A DNA stretch of 64,000 nt, taken from positions 310,001-374,000 of the forward strand of contig NZ_OUND01000003.1 in NCBI RefSeq assembly GCF_900343025.1. The letters run 5' to 3'. Below the pieces are notes generated by a model. The model was not told the DNA's origin, did not search any database, and was given only the letters and a program-made list of their open reading frames with translations. This document shows, piece after piece, positions 13,398 to 24,804 of the stretch. The position numbers and the translations under genes were made by a program. Every line of letters begins with the position of its first letter. The first letter of the stretch is position 1. The DNA comes from Arsenophonus endosymbiont of Aleurodicus floccissimus. Its GTDB lineage: Bacteria; Pseudomonadota; Gammaproteobacteria; Enterobacterales; Enterobacteriaceae.

Positions 13398-15743
13398 TTA
13401 GAAGGCTCGTTGATAAGGTAAAATACCACTAGCGAGCATCTCCTGACTTCCTAAATTATGATTATTATTTAGGCCTCTTAGTTCCACATTGATTGACCAG
13501 CGATTATCATAGTCACTATTGAAGTTTTGTTGTTGCCAGCCGACGATTTTATGCTCATAGTCCACATTAATTGACCAGCAGCACGTACTATATTGTAAAC
13601 CGATTAATCGATAGGCGGGTTGGTTTTCTTTTAGATCATGATAGTATGAGCCAACAAAGCCCCAGCGATCACCTAAAGGCCAACTCACTACCACCCCCAT
13701 TTGAGAAATTCCTTTTTGAAAGGCTGGTGCTGCGCTTCTAACTGTTGCTTGAATATAATCGCGATCGACAAAGCGGTAACTTAGCTGAATTAAACGATCT
13801 GAGTCCAGGCGATATTCGGTAACAACATTTCCCATCGTAATATCCCCCAGCCGTCTATCATACTGGAGCCCACCACGCAGTCCCCAGTTATCTGTTAAGC
13901 GTAAATAAGTATCACCGGCCCATAATAATGAACCGGTATTACTTTTATCTTTAATCGGTAAATCGGAATCTTCAGTTCTCGGCCGCTCAAAATAGTATAT
14001 TTGTCCGACAGAAAAATTAAATCGTTCGGTTAATTCTTCATCATAAATACGCGTAGTGATACCGGTCGTTAATTGGTTAGCTGAAGCGATACGATCTAAG
14101 CCGCTATAAATGCGGTTACGGAATAAACCGTTATAGTCAGCCCGTAGCAAGGAGGAATCATAATTATTAATATCACTTTGGTCGCGATAAGGTACATAAA
14201 GATATTGCACCCGAGGTTCTAACGTTTGTACATAATTGCTATTTGTTAGCAGGTCACGTTCGAAAACCAGTTTCGCATCTGAAGTTACTGACGGTAAGAC
14301 GCGAGTAACATATTTTTTTAGCGTGCCATTAGCCAGTTTGTCAGGGATATCCTGATCATAATAAGTTGCCATTACCCTTAAAGTATTGTTAATACTGGCC
14401 CAATCATTTGCTAATGGTAGGTTCAATTCTGGCTCGATATGTAACCGAGTGGCATTAGGATTATTGGCCCCAACACTGGTAATACGCGCTGCTTGGGCAT
14501 AAGTTTTCAGATCAAATGGCCCCAGATCATATTTATAAAAATTTAGGTCTAATTGCGGTTCAGCTTTGTAAGCTTTACTATCCGGTGAATCGACAAAAAC
14601 CTGAAACTGTTTATGTGTTAAGGTTGCATTCCAGTTAGGTTGTGCATAACCGACACTGAATTTTTGAGTAGCATAGCCGTTAGTACTATTACCATATTTA
14701 GAGGTAAAATCGGTGAAATATTTTGGATCACTGACTTTGGTATAATCGATATTAAAACGCCATACTTGATTGAGTACACCCGAATGACCCCAATATAGAA
14801 GCCAGCGATCATCGCTATCACGAGCGGGATATTTGCCACTATTTTTATCTTTAATATAACTGCGGTCGTGTTTTAGCCAATCAACGGCAACGGTACCGGT
14901 TCCAGCAATCGTCAGATAACGAAACTCGTTATTCAGTTTTACGCCACGGAAGGTCATAAATTGTGGTGTAATAGTTGCATCGTAGTTAGGTGCAATATTC
15001 CAGTAAAAGGGTAGAGCAAAGTCTAAACCTGAACCTTTAGAATAACTACCATTCGGTAGTAGAAAGCCGGATCGACGTTTATTGCCAATCGGTAATTGTA
15101 AATAAGGGCTATAAAAAACAGGTAAATTAGCAATGCGAAAACGTGCATTCCATATTTCGGCAACTTGTTCTTGGCGATCTAAAATAACTTCTGAGCCAAC
15201 AACGCTCCAGCTATCATTACCTGGAAGGCAGGCAGTAAACATGCCTTTTTCTAAAATGGTGTAGCGATTTTCACCGCGCAATTTCATTTTATTTGCGTAG
15301 CCGCGACCTTGACGCCCCACCATCAAATAGTCACCTTTTTCGACATTGGTATCTTTATTACTAAGATTTGACCATGCCTTTGGCCCTTTTAGGATGATTT
15401 GTGGATCATCATAATGTACATTTCCTGTTGCTACTACCGTACGCAATGGGTTTTTACTTGTCGTCTCTGTTTGGGTCAATTTAACTTGATCGGAGGTGAG
15501 AGTCTGGTTACCTTGTTGAATATTTACATTACCTTTATACTCGATGAAATGAGGATACTCACCAGCCACATCTTTTGCGGTGATATGGATGGGTAGATCA
15601 TTGGGATTGCCTTTCACGATGGGTTTAGTATATACCGGTACCCCTAGCATGCATTGTTCTGTTAGATCAGCATGGGCCTGTTGGCTATGAATAGCTATCC
15701 AAATCATGGTAGCAAGTAGTGTCGGGTGACTTTTTTTCATCAT
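13398..15743 (-). CDS. lptD: LPS-assembly protein LptD
   Basis: Outer-membrane beta-barrel that, with LptE, inserts lipopolysaccharide in the outer leaflet. Starting at the [14 protein letters not shown] methionine (15743) gives about 781 residues (E. coli 784) with a signal peptide ending SQQAHA; an upstream in-frame ATG at 15794 precedes non-homologous residues. An AAGGA SD precedes the chosen start. The periplasmic OstA domain (residues ~45-200, [11 protein letters not shown] and [15 protein letters not shown]) precedes the barrel. Cysteines include CMLG, CLPG and the pair in YSTCCWSI, matching the family's disulfide cysteines. Intact, so LPS export is presumably retained. Confidence 0.97.
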   Translation of the reverse strand: MMKKSHPTLLATMIWIAIHSQQAHADLTEQCMLGVPVYTKPIVKGNPNDLPIHITAKDVAGEYPHFIEYKGNVNIQQGNQTLTSDQVKLTQTETTSKNPLRTVVATGNVHYDDPQIILKGPKAWSNLSNKDTNVEKGDYLMVGRQGRGYANKMKLRGENRYTILEKGMFTACLPGNDSWSVVGSEVILDRQEQVAEIWNARFRIANLPVFYSPYLQLPIGNKRRSGFLLPNGSYSKGSGLDFALPFYWNIAPNYDATITPQFMTFRGVKLNNEFRYLTIAGTGTVAVDWLKHDRSYIKDKNSGKYPARDSDDRWLLYWGHSGVLNQVWRFNIDYTKVSDPKYFTDFTSKYGNSTNGYATQKFSVGYAQPNWNATLTHKQFQVFVDSPDSKAYKAEPQLDLNFYKYDLGPFDLKTYAQAARITSVGANNPNATRLHIEPELNLPLANDWASINNTLRVMATYYDQDIPDKLANGTLKKYVTRVLPSVTSDAKLVFERDLLTNSNYVQTLEPRVQYLYVPYRDQSDINNYDSSLLRADYNGLFRNRIYSGLDRIASANQLTTGITTRIYDEELTERFNFSVGQIYYFERPRTEDSDLPIKDKSNTGSLLWAGDTYLRLTDNWGLRGGLQYDRRLGDITMGNVVTEYRLDSDRLIQLSYRFVDRDYIQATVRSAAPAFQKGISQMGVVVSWPLGDRWGFVGSYYHDLKENQPAYRLIGLQYSTCCWSINVDYEHKIVGWQQQNFNSDYDNRWSINVELRGLNNNHNLGSQEMLASGILPYQRAF

Positions 15744-15922
15744 TCTGTATGTAGTTCCTTCATCGATATTATCGTGTAGGCAAAAGTTCAACAATTAATG
15801 TACTTAACGGCTCTTGTCTGTATAAAACCATCAGCTATATATTCAGGTTATTAGGCACAGAGTAGAATGAGTAGTATGATAATGCAAAATTATACTCAGG
15901 GCATTGGGGAATTGAGAAGTTT

Positions 15923-16741
15923 ATGTTGTATTGGGGAAAAATGATTGGTGTTATGTTGGGGATCATGTCTGGCACTCATATTTGGGGTGTAATCATCGGT
16001 TTCATTATCGGTCATGCATATGATAAAGCATCAGAACAGCAAAATTTAGAGAAAATAGGCACTAAGCAGAGCCGTCAGGCACTTTTTTTCGTCAGCACAT
16101 TTCAGATTTTAGGCCATTTAACGAAAGCAAAAGGCCGAGTCACTGAAGTTGATATTCAGCTAGCAACAAACCTGATTGACAGAATGCAGTTGCATGGTAA
16201 TGCCAGAATTTCAGCACAAAATGCATTTAGAGAAGGTAAGGAACAAAATTTTCCTCTAAGACAAACACTGAAAAAATTACGCCGAGCTTGTTTCGGTCGA
16301 TTTGATCTTATCCAGATGTTTCTGGAAATTCAAATACAAGCTGCTTTTGCCGATGGCGCTTTACATCCAAATGAGCGAAAAGTACTATTTATTATTGCTG
16401 AAGAGTTAGGCATTTCACATAATCAGTTTGAACAATTCTTACATATGATGGATGGCGGTCGACGGTTTGAGCATAGTAGTAATTATTCTTATGGTTCCAA
16501 TCGCTATCGACATACTGCTCAAGGACCAACATTAGCGGATGCTTGTAAGGTATTAGGTGTGCAACCTGATGATGAACAAACCAAGATTAAACGCGCTTAT
16601 CGTAAATTAATGGCTGAACATCATCCAGATAAATTGGTTGCTAAAGGATTACCACCAGAAATGATGGAAATTGCCAAACAAAAAGCACAATCCATTCAAT
16701 TAGCTTATGATTTAATTAAAAAAGAGCGTCATTTTAAATAG
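15923..16741 (+). CDS. djlA: Co-chaperone DjlA
   Basis: Inner-membrane DnaJ-like protein that stimulates DnaK and feeds the Rcs envelope-stress system. 272 residues (E. coli 271). One N-terminal transmembrane segment (residues ~7-30) is followed by a TerB-like domain ([11 protein letters not shown] to FAEDGA-type helices; here [14 protein letters not shown]) and a C-terminal J domain with the HPD tripeptide in AEHHPDKL (about residue 232). Divergent from lptD across a 180-bp promoter region containing TATACT about 25 bp before the start. Intact. Confidence 0.96.
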   Translation: MLYWGKMIGVMLGIMSGTHIWGVIIGFIIGHAYDKASEQQNLEKIGTKQSRQALFFVSTFQILGHLTKAKGRVTEVDIQLATNLIDRMQLHGNARISAQNAFREGKEQNFPLRQTLKKLRRACFGRFDLIQMFLEIQIQAAFADGALHPNERKVLFIIAEELGISHNQFEQFLHMMDGGRRFEHSSNYSYGSNRYRHTAQGPTLADACKVLGVQPDDEQTKIKRAYRKLMAEHHPDKLVAKGLPPEMMEIAKQKAQSIQLAYDLIKKERHFK

Positions 16742-16781
16742 TATATAATATTAAACTTTAATTGAATAAGTTTTCCAGCTG

Positions 16782-17428
16782 TTAAAAATTGGCTTTACAC
16801 GTGAAGTGGATAGGTGACCCATAAATTGGGTGAGTAATGTAAAGCACTTCTGCATGTAATTGTAGGCGTGAAGAGAGTGTTAGCGCCGCTTGATGAGCAT
16901 AAAATCGATCACTAAATAGGATGACCCAGTGACAGCAAATGAACACGTAGCTGGTGTGAGCGCCTGTAATCGGAATAAGTTTAATTCGTGTTGTTTGTTC
17001 TTCATAAGCTAACACTTCGTATTTAGTTTGTGCTTGTTTACCGGTTGTAAAGCACACTTTTTGTTTAGGCCGATTAGGCCAATCGCAGATCAGAGGCAGA
17101 TCAATAAGTCCTTTTTTATTGGTAATATGGCCCCAAACCCTTGCCTGATAAATTTTTTGTGGCTCTCTTTCATGGAATTGACGTTTTAACTCTTTTTCTG
17201 CGCTTTTATTCAATGCCGCGACCATAATTCCGCTGGTTGCCATATCAAGGCGGTGAACGGATTCAGCTGTTGGAAAATCCGCCTGAACCCGTGTCATAAT
17301 ACTGTCTTTATGTTTGGCAGCTTTACCAGGTACTGATAACAAACCACAAGGTTTGTTCACCACAATAATATGCTGATCTTGATAAAGAAAACGTGTAGCC
17401 AGGGATCGATAGGCGGATTGTAAAACAT
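16782..17428 (-). pseudogene. rluA: rluA, dual-specificity rRNA/tRNA pseudouridine synthase, broken
   Basis: RluA makes pseudouridine at 23S rRNA 746 and tRNA 32. The remnant keeps NKPCGLLSVPG, the catalytic VHRLDMATSG (Asp) and CDWPNRPKQKVCF. The ATG at 17428 (MFYNPPIDPWLHV) is out of frame with the body, and the expected GRSHQLRVHxL motif near 16930-16975 is read in a wrong frame between a 1-base and a 2-base deletion that cancel each other. The C-terminus (DRFYAHQAA... to KANF) is back in frame. The protein would lack both its N-terminal strand and the conserved GRxHQLR element. Confidence 0.88.
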
Positions 17429-17479
17429 ATCAGTTGCTCCAACGTGGCCAAAAACTTTATTGTTTTTGGCGATAAATAA

Positions 17480-20400
17480 TTACTGATGGGTAACAATCAC
17501 CAGGCGCATAAAATCTAATCGCCAATTAGCTTGCTCAATATTGAGCAATAATTGTTGGCGTTCATATTCAATAGCGCTTAATTCATCAGGACGAATATTC
17601 GGATTGACAGATTTTAATGCCCCTAATCGCGAATACTCTAACGATAATATTTTATCCGCTTGTGTTTTTGCTTAGGCAATCAATATACTTGCTTCTTTTT
17701 CTATCATGGCTTTAGAAAGTTGCAGTATGTTATGTACCTCTTTTTGTAAGGCATTTACCAGTTTACTACCAGTATGGTGGTTCACAGTATTTATCTGACG
17801 ATTAAAACTTTCAAATTCTACTTGCTTAGCCAGATCATTACCTTTTAAATCCATTAGAATACGAATTGGCGTTGTGGCGGTAAAAAGGGAGTGACTTGTA
17901 GATTTTTAGGTGCTTGTGTCTCAACAACATAAATCAATTCAGTAAGTAGTGTACCGACTGGTAAGGTTTTATTTTTCAATAGAGACACAGCACAACCGCC
18001 AATTTCGCCAGAAAGGATCAAATCCATACCATTACGAATAATCGGGTGTTCCCAGCTAATAAATTCGGTATCTTCTCTAGAAAGTGCTTGAGTGCGATCG
18101 AAGGTAAATAGTACAACCATCTTGCGGTAAGACAGGAAAATCAGGTATCAATATATGTTCCGCAGGCGTAAGAACGATCAGATTATCACTGCGATCTTCT
18201 TGGTTAATACCAATGATATCGAACAAATTTAATGAAAAGTTAATCAAATCAATACTATTATCTTGTTCTGCAATTTGGTTGGCTAAATCTTGACCAACTT
18301 GACCACCATTAGAATTCATTTCTAATAAGCGATCGCGCCATTGCTCTAATTGGATTTTGAGTTGGTTATGTTTAGCTCGGCAAGACTTAATAAAATCGTC
18401 AAAGTTATCAAGGACGGTGGGTTTAGCCAAATACTCAACCAGTTGCTGATAATATTGATCATAAATAGCACTACCAGTTGGACAAGTATACTCAAAGGCA
18501 TCAAGCCCCTCATGATACCAACGTAGCAAAATAGCTTGGGCAGTATTTTCAAGGTAAGGTACGCTAATTTGGATATCCCGAGTTTGACCGATACGATCCA
18601 GACGCCCAATTCTTTGCTCAAGTAAATCAGGATTAAAAGGTAAATCAAACATAACTAACTGGTTGGCGAATTGGAAATTACGTCCTTCAGAGCCAATTTC
18701 AGAGCATAGTAATACCTGAGCGCCTTGTTCTTGGGAGGCAAAATAAGCAGCCGCCCGATCCCGTTCGAGTAATGATAAATTTTCATGAAAAACGGCCGCT
18801 CTGATCGTTTCTTTTTCTCTTAGCAACTGTTCCAATTGTAAGGCAGTAGTTGTTTGAGAGCAGATAACTAAAACTTTTTCTTGTCGATGAGTTGTTAAGA
18901 AATTCTTCAGCCATTCAACGCGGGGATTAAAATTCCACCAAGTTGCATTTTCACCTTCAAATGTCTGATAGATTTGTTCAGGATACAGGATACAGGATAC
19001 AGGATACAGGATACAGGATACAGGATACAGGATACAGGATACAGGATACAGGATACAGGATACAGGATACAGGATACAGGATACAGGATACAGGATACAG
19101 GATACAGGATACAGGATACAGGATACAGGATACAGGATACAGGATACAGGATACAGGATACAGGATACAGGATACAGGATACAGGATACAGGATACAGGA
19201 TACAGGATACAGGATACAGGATAGAGCATCTCCCGCGCACTGATATTAAGGGATTTCTTAGCATTCATGATGCCAGCAACTTTAATTGCTGTTTGGTACT
19301 GTGGAGGTAAAGGTAATTTAATAGCGTGTAATTCACGCCGAGGAAAGCCTTTAACTCCATTGCGGGTATTGCGAAATAGTAAACTGCTCGTGCCATGACG
19401 ATCCATCAACATGGTAATCAATTCGCGACGCGCTTTTTCACTTTCTTCATTATCATTGTTACTGGCTTTAAGAAGAGGCTCAATATCCTGCTCCTTAATT
19501 AATTCTATTAGTAAATTTTGCTGCTTATTATTTAATTTTTCACCAGAAAGGAGCAAACTAACGGCTGCGGCAACAGGGCTATAATTTTGTTGTTCTTCAA
19601 TGAAGTGTTGATAGCTATGAAAGCGATTAGGATCCAGTAAACGTAGGTGAGCAAAATGGCTCTCTTGACCCGGCTGTTCAGGGGTAGCGGTTAATAACAG
19701 CACTGAAGGAATTTGCTGAGCGAGCGTGTCGATAGCTTGGTATTCACGGCTAGGCGACTCTTCACTCCATACCAGGTGATGGGCTTCATCAACAACCATC
19801 ATATCCCAACTGGCTTCTAGCAGATAATTAAAACGTTTTTTATTGCGGCGAACGAAATTAAGAGAACAGATGAACAGCTGCTCTGTTTCAAAAGGATTCT
19901 AACTATCGTGTAATGATTCGGTATGACGGCTGTCATCAAACAGCGAAAACGCAAATTAAAACGACGCAGCATTTCGACTAAACATTGCTGTTGCAAACTT
20001 TCAGGTACGATAATCAGTACTCGTTCAATACGTCCAGTAAGTAGCTGTTGATGAATGATCATTCCTGCTTCAATAGTTTTACCTAATCCAGCTTCGTCCG
20101 CTAATAAAACATGTGGATGGTGGCGTTTACCTACTTCTTGAGCAATATAAAGTTGGTGAGGGATCAAATTGGCACGCACCTCTTAGCCAACCGGTTTGGT
20201 GACTAAATTGTTGGTATTGGAAACACAAGGCGCGATAGCGTAATGCAAAACGATCCATTCGATCAAGTTGACCGGCAAAAAAACGATCTTGTGGTTTATT
20301 AAAAGTTAACTTGCTATAAAGAAACACTTCGCGCAGGCTGACGTTTTTTTCATCGGAACCAATACGAGTTCCTGTATAGACAAATACTCCCTAGTCTTGT

Positions 20401-20624
20401 TGTACATTGTCAACTCCCAACTGCCAGCCTTCATGGCTGGTGATAAGATCGCCTTCATTAAACATAATAAGTGTAATTGGTGCATTATTTATTGAATAAA
20501 GGCGATTTTCTCCACTTGCGGGGAAAAGTACTGTAACCATGCGGCTATCAATAGCTACCACGGTACCTAATCCAAGTTCACTTTCTGTATCGCTTATTCA
20601 GCGTTGACCAAGAATAAGTGGCAT
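17480..20624 (-). pseudogene. rapA: rapA (hepA), RNA-polymerase-recycling ATPase, broken and repeat-expanded
   Basis: RapA is a Swi2/Snf2 ATPase of about 968 residues that recycles RNA polymerase. The whole gene is recognisable: start MPLILGQR, Walker [21 protein letters not shown] box VVDEAHH, helicase C-domain [17 protein letters not shown] and [11 protein letters not shown], and the end RLVIVTHQ. It is interrupted by TGG-to-TGA at 20598, a TAG near 20392, frameshifts near 20185, 19910, 18100 and 17880, another stop near 17670, and a 245-bp heptamer array at 18979-19223. Removing 34 of the 35 heptamers leaves about 969 codons, so apart from the array there is almost no net length change. 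Confidence 0.95.
18979..19223. repeat. Tandem array of 35 perfect 7-bp units inside rapA
   Basis: Exactly 35 uninterrupted copies of CAGGATA on the + strand (TATCCTG on the rapA strand), 245 bp, with no variant units. The unperturbed rapA codons at this site would be MLYPEQ (TAT CCT GAA), so the unit equals the single native TATCCTG and the array appears to be an in-place expansion of it. Because 7 is coprime to 3 and the 21-bp super-unit lacks stops, all six frames are open, giving the repeated peptides YPVSCIL (rapA strand) and QDTGYRI (+ strand). With 34 extra copies the downstream frame is shifted by one base. Confidence 0.97.
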
Positions 20625-21159
20625 AAATTTTAACTCAGTTTATCCGTATAAATTATGGGTTGTTCATTTTGAAGAGAGTAATTATATTAATTATAAAACA
20701 ATATCTTACTCTCTTTTTGAAAGGACTGTATCTTAATAAATGCGGTGCCAATAGTCACCTATAAAAATGCTTTTTTATAAGATATTATTATTTATTTGTG
20801 TTTTAACGGAGAATATTAAGGTATTAAGCAGATGAAAAAAAGAACAAATCACCATTTTTTATTATTCTGCATCCCACTGTTTTTGCTCATTAATTTATAA
20901 TATAACTAATATATAAAGAAAATTATATAGATGTTATGGCTAATTTAATATTGATAAAAATAAAGCATAGAAATAAAAATACTATGTTATTTGAAATTTT
21001 TTACTGGGGGATAAATATTTTTATCATATGAATTAAAATTATCTGCTTAATTTCTAAAACCCAACTGAATCTAATATATATTAGTATTAAAAATACATCA
21101 ATATTAGATTAAGATTGGTAGTTAATTAACGTTGCTCTATGATTTCTAAAAAAATAACA
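20625..21159. other. Non-coding AT-rich stretch upstream of rapA
   Basis: 535 bp of very AT-rich sequence with frequent stops in all frames. I see no open frame, RNA gene or repeat that can be supported. In relatives this side of rapA carries polB; no polB remnant is recognisable. Confidence 0.6.
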
Positions 21160-21507
21160 TTAATCATCATTTTTTAAGATTAAATCAAAGCGGAAGCCAT
21201 CAACTCTTTCGAATTCTAATTCAAATGGTAAGGTATCTGAATTGACTTCAATTTAATTTTCTACAGCATTATATTCAAAGTAAGTAGCAGTGTTAAATTT
21301 AACTATATTATATCTATCATAAATGATAAGATGAGGAACATGTTACATACCACCATCAAGAATATCACCAACTGTTACAAAATCTTTGTCTGAATCGATA
21401 TATGCTGGTTCGTCGATTCTATGCACGCTGATAAACGCCCGGTAAGGAAAACCATCACCAGTTTTGTTTAAAAAACGAATGGCTAATCATTCTTTGTTAT
21501 TTGACAT
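21160..21507 (-). pseudogene. Unidentified 115-codon gene with three in-frame stops
   Basis: On the minus strand a single frame begins MSNNKE behind a GAGG Shine-Dalgarno (8 bases upstream) and runs to TAA at 21160. It encodes 115 residues with three internal stops (TGA after MSNNKE, TAA after ILDGGM, TAA after YNAVEN) and no frameshift. The stops fit TGG or CAA ancestors. The conceptual product is acidic and soluble (for example HRIDEPAYIDSDKDF and ELEFERVDGFRFD), without a signal peptide or membrane segment. I do not recognise the family. It sits alone in a 1.9-kb AT-rich desert between dead rapA and dead thiQ. Confidence 0.6.
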
Positions 21508-22539
21508 ATATAACCTCATCTAGTATTTGGTATATTAAAATTTGGCTAATTAGATGCGCATCTATATTTTATATAACACATGAGCTACAATGCTTTAAGT
21601 TATATATAAAATCAAATTCAAAATTTTCATTATTAAATTTTGTTATTGTTTTTTATTTATATAAAAATAAAAGTAATAATATAACAGCATGATAAAAATT
21701 TTTATATGATTAATGAAACTATTATAATATTTTTAATCTTCAATTATTAATTTTTGAAAGTATAAAATAAACATGGTTATAGTTAATAATAAATTTAGTA
21801 GAGTAATTTAATATAACTCTTTAATGATTTTTGATTTTTTTAATAAATTAAAATTAGCTTTATTGTTTTTGGTTAGTTGCTTTCACATATTCGTCATTTT
21901 TATTTTTGTAATCACTAAAATAATTATTTAAGTTAGTGATTTTTGTAATTAGTGAGCAACAATCTTAGCTTTTGATAATGATATTATATGTAATGAAATT
22001 TTTAGTTTAATATATACATTTATTTAATGAAATTCTGTGCTATTTTAAATGATCTTTTTAATAATTTTTTTATCGATATTATATAATGAATTATTTAATT
22101 TTCGTTAAATTTATAGAGTGCTATAACTGCTTATATCTATGTTATTCTTGCTAAAAGCGAAATGAAATAATTAATATTAAGATAAAAAATGATGAAAAAA
22201 TTATGCTTAGTTTTATTTACCTAATTATTAATTATTTCATATTATTAAAAATAAATAATTATTAACATTTTAAAATGATTTTTTTATATGCTTATATTTT
22301 TTTGAATATTTATTTTATATTCTTAATTTATTGAAAAAACAAATTTTTTATTGATTAATATTTTTAATGTTTAAGGTTTTTTAAATAAAAATAACAAATA
22401 AATACATTTTTAATGAAATTGTGACGACATATATTTGTATTAGAAAAAATAGTCTTAGTATTAATACAACGAATAGTATTATAAAAGTCGAAAAATACCA
22501 TCCAATTATCTGCCAAAGAGTGAATTATTATAAATAATG
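21508..22539. other. AT-rich gene desert between the unidentified gene and thiQ
   Basis: About 1 kb of extremely AT-rich DNA with only short chance frames (including one of 63 codons at 21501-21692 with no coding character). I see no recognisable gene remnant, RNA or repeat. Confidence 0.6.
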
Positions 22540-23228
22540 TCAAAAATGAGATATACCCAGTAGTTTACTTGCGGGTGTTAATCCATTAATTAAACAATCT
22601 GGTGACCCCATCATAGGCAATTTTTCCTTCTGCAATTACGATAGACCGATTTGCTATTTGGCTAGCATCTTCCAAATTATGGGAAACCATCAGTAAGGTT
22701 AATTGGCGTTCCTCACACACCTATTTAAGTAATGTTAACATTTCATTACATAAAGCTGGATCGAGAGCAGAAAAAGGTTCATCTAACAATGAAATCGGTT
22801 TTTGGCGGATCAAACAACGCGCTAACGCAGTACGTTGGCGTTGCCCACCTGATATTTGTGCAGGTAAACGAGTGATACAATTATTAAGAGAAACTTGTTC
22901 TATGATCTGTTTTACTGCGCGATGTTGAGCTCTTTCTAATTTTAAATTTAGTGAAATGCCTAACGCAATATTTTGCCAAACAGTTAAATGAGAAAAGAGG
23001 TTATTTTCCTGAAAAAGGATAGAAACTGGCTGGTTGGCGGTTGGTGTAGTAGTATGATTTTGTTTATTTAGCCAAATTTCCCCTGTTTGGGATATTGAAA
23101 TCCAGTAGAGTACTTTTCCCTACGCCACTAGGGCCTAATATAGCCACCCTTTCAGCTCTATTTACTTGAAAGTTAAACTGCATTGCTAGATTTTCATAAC
23201 AATAGACAAGTTGATCTAATTTAATCAT
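22540..23228 (-). pseudogene. thiQ: thiQ, thiamine ABC transporter ATPase, broken
   Basis: ATP-binding subunit of the ThiBPQ thiamine/TPP importer (E. coli 232 residues; this remnant is about 230 codons). Start MIKLDQLVYCYENLAM overlaps the thiP stop by 8 bases. Visible are Walker [11 protein letters not shown], the Q-loop [12 protein letters not shown], signature SGGQRQR, Walker [15 protein letters not shown] and the switch MVSHNLEDA. Lesions: a frameshift with loss of a few residues just after Walker A (near 23105), a TAG in LLK-VCEE near 22723, and a frameshift near the C-terminus that moves the ending (NGLTPASKLLGI) to another frame. Confidence 0.92.
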
Positions 23229-24804
23229 GCTCTTTTCCTGATAAATATTCGAATAAACTGAAACAAAGTAATAGCGTTAACAACGCGGTAACTGCCGCAT
23301 CATTATTACGGTAAGAGCCTAATTGTTGATAGAGATAATAAGGTAGGGTACGAAAGTTCTCATTACCAAACAGTGCAATAATACCAAAATCACCAATTGA
23401 GAGTATACAGGCAAAAGCGAAGGCTTGTCCTCTTGTACGTTTCAAAGCTTTTAATTCAATTAGAGCTAATCGATTTATGCCTTCGATCTGTAATGAAAGG
23501 CATAATAAATTATAGCGTTCAGCTAAGTCATACATCTGATTTTCTAATATTTTTAAGGCATAAGGAATAGCCATTAAAGCATTTGTCAAGATGATTAAAC
23601 TATAAGGCGAGTAGGTTATATTAATAGTATTATTTAGCAATAAAAAGAAGCCGGTTGCTAAAATTATGCCTGGCATTGCAAGTATTAATAATCCACTTAA
23701 TTCGAAAGTTCGATAGAGTAGTATTGAGCGGCGCAGACGTAATTCACGACTACTCCAAAGCAACATCATAGTAAGAATAATACAAACTACGCCAACACTA
23801 ATAGCGATAAAAATCGAATTAATGCCTGCTTGTCATAAGCCTGGCTACTGTAACACGTGTAATAAACCATCAACGATAATAGCTAAGAAAGGCGGAATTA
23901 AGAAAAATAGGGTTATACTAATCAGTAATATATCCCACCATTTCTGCCATCGACTATCAGCTGGATTTGTCCACCGCAATTGTCGACTAGCACCGACGGA
24001 AAAGACGACATTTAATTTTTGACTTAATAATACCAGCCCTAAACAGCAAAAAAGTTGGATCAGAGCCAGCAAAGCAGCTTTATTAAGATCAAAATCATAA
24101 CTTAATGATTGATAGATAGCGAGTTCAATGGTGGTTGCAGCAGGCCCCCTGCCAAGCGTCAGTACGGTAGCAAAACTGGCGAAGCACAACATAAAAATCA
24201 GAGCCTATGTTGGTAAAATCTGTCGTCTAAGATAAGGCCATTCAACAATCCGAAAATGTTGCCATTGGTTCATGCCGAGTTGTGCGGCGAGCTGGCGTTG
24301 CTCAACTGCAATATTCTCTAGCGCGAGCAACAGCATCCGCATAGCTAATTGTAAATTAAAAAAGACATGTGTTAATAAAATGCCTTTTAGACCATAAGGG
24401 GTAAATTGGTAATTAATACCTAACCATTGACAAAATTGAGCAATCCATCGTACCCGACCATAGACGGTTAATAAGCCAAAAATGGCCACTAATACTGGCA
24501 ATACCAGTATCATCGAACATAAGCGTAAAAACAGTATCCGACCTGGAAAATGGCGTCGAAAAAGGGCTTTGGCGAGAAATATTGCAGGGATAACGGATAA
24601 GACGGTCGATAGTAATGCTTGCCAAAATGTAAAGCCAATGACGTGCCATAAATAGCTGTCATCAATAAATTCTCGCCAACTTATTTGCGGGGCATGTAAC
24701 CATAAAGTGCTGAAAGTAACTACTGCAATAGTGATTAATAGGCCGGACACAACTATGCAAGGCCAAAGTAAACTCCCTATTGGTGGTTGACGGCATTTTG
24801 CCAT
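23221..24804 (-). pseudogene. thiP: thiP, thiamine ABC transporter permease, nonsense-mutated
   Basis: Inner-membrane permease of the thiamine importer (E. coli 536 residues). From MAKCRQPPIGSLL (24804) to GKEHD (23221) all parts lie in one frame; the only lesions are in-frame stops at 24205 (after RRQILPT) and two near 23850 and 23836 (LLHVLQ stop PGL stop QAG). Both permease halves are recognisable, with LAAQLGMNQWQHF-type and SLQIEGINRLALIE coupling loops and about ten hydrophobic segments. The start overlaps the thiB end by 28 bases, as in E. coli. Confidence 0.93.

Noticed and set aside
18979-19223. CRISPR array
   Set aside because: Units are 7 bp, contiguous and without spacers; there are no cas genes nearby.
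18943-19243. Two + strand open frames of ~90 codons encoding repeated QDTGYRI
   Set aside because: They are the 7-bp array read on the opposite strand; the array is open in every frame, so the frames have no coding meaning.
18978-19264. Two long minus-strand proteins with ILYPVSC repeats as a repeat-domain protein
   Set aside because: Both are rapA halves joined to the translated heptamer array; the flanks are plain RapA sequence.
20625-22539. Prophage or insertion sequence in the AT-rich desert
   Set aside because: No transposase, integrase, terminal repeats or target duplications could be seen; only one decayed small gene.
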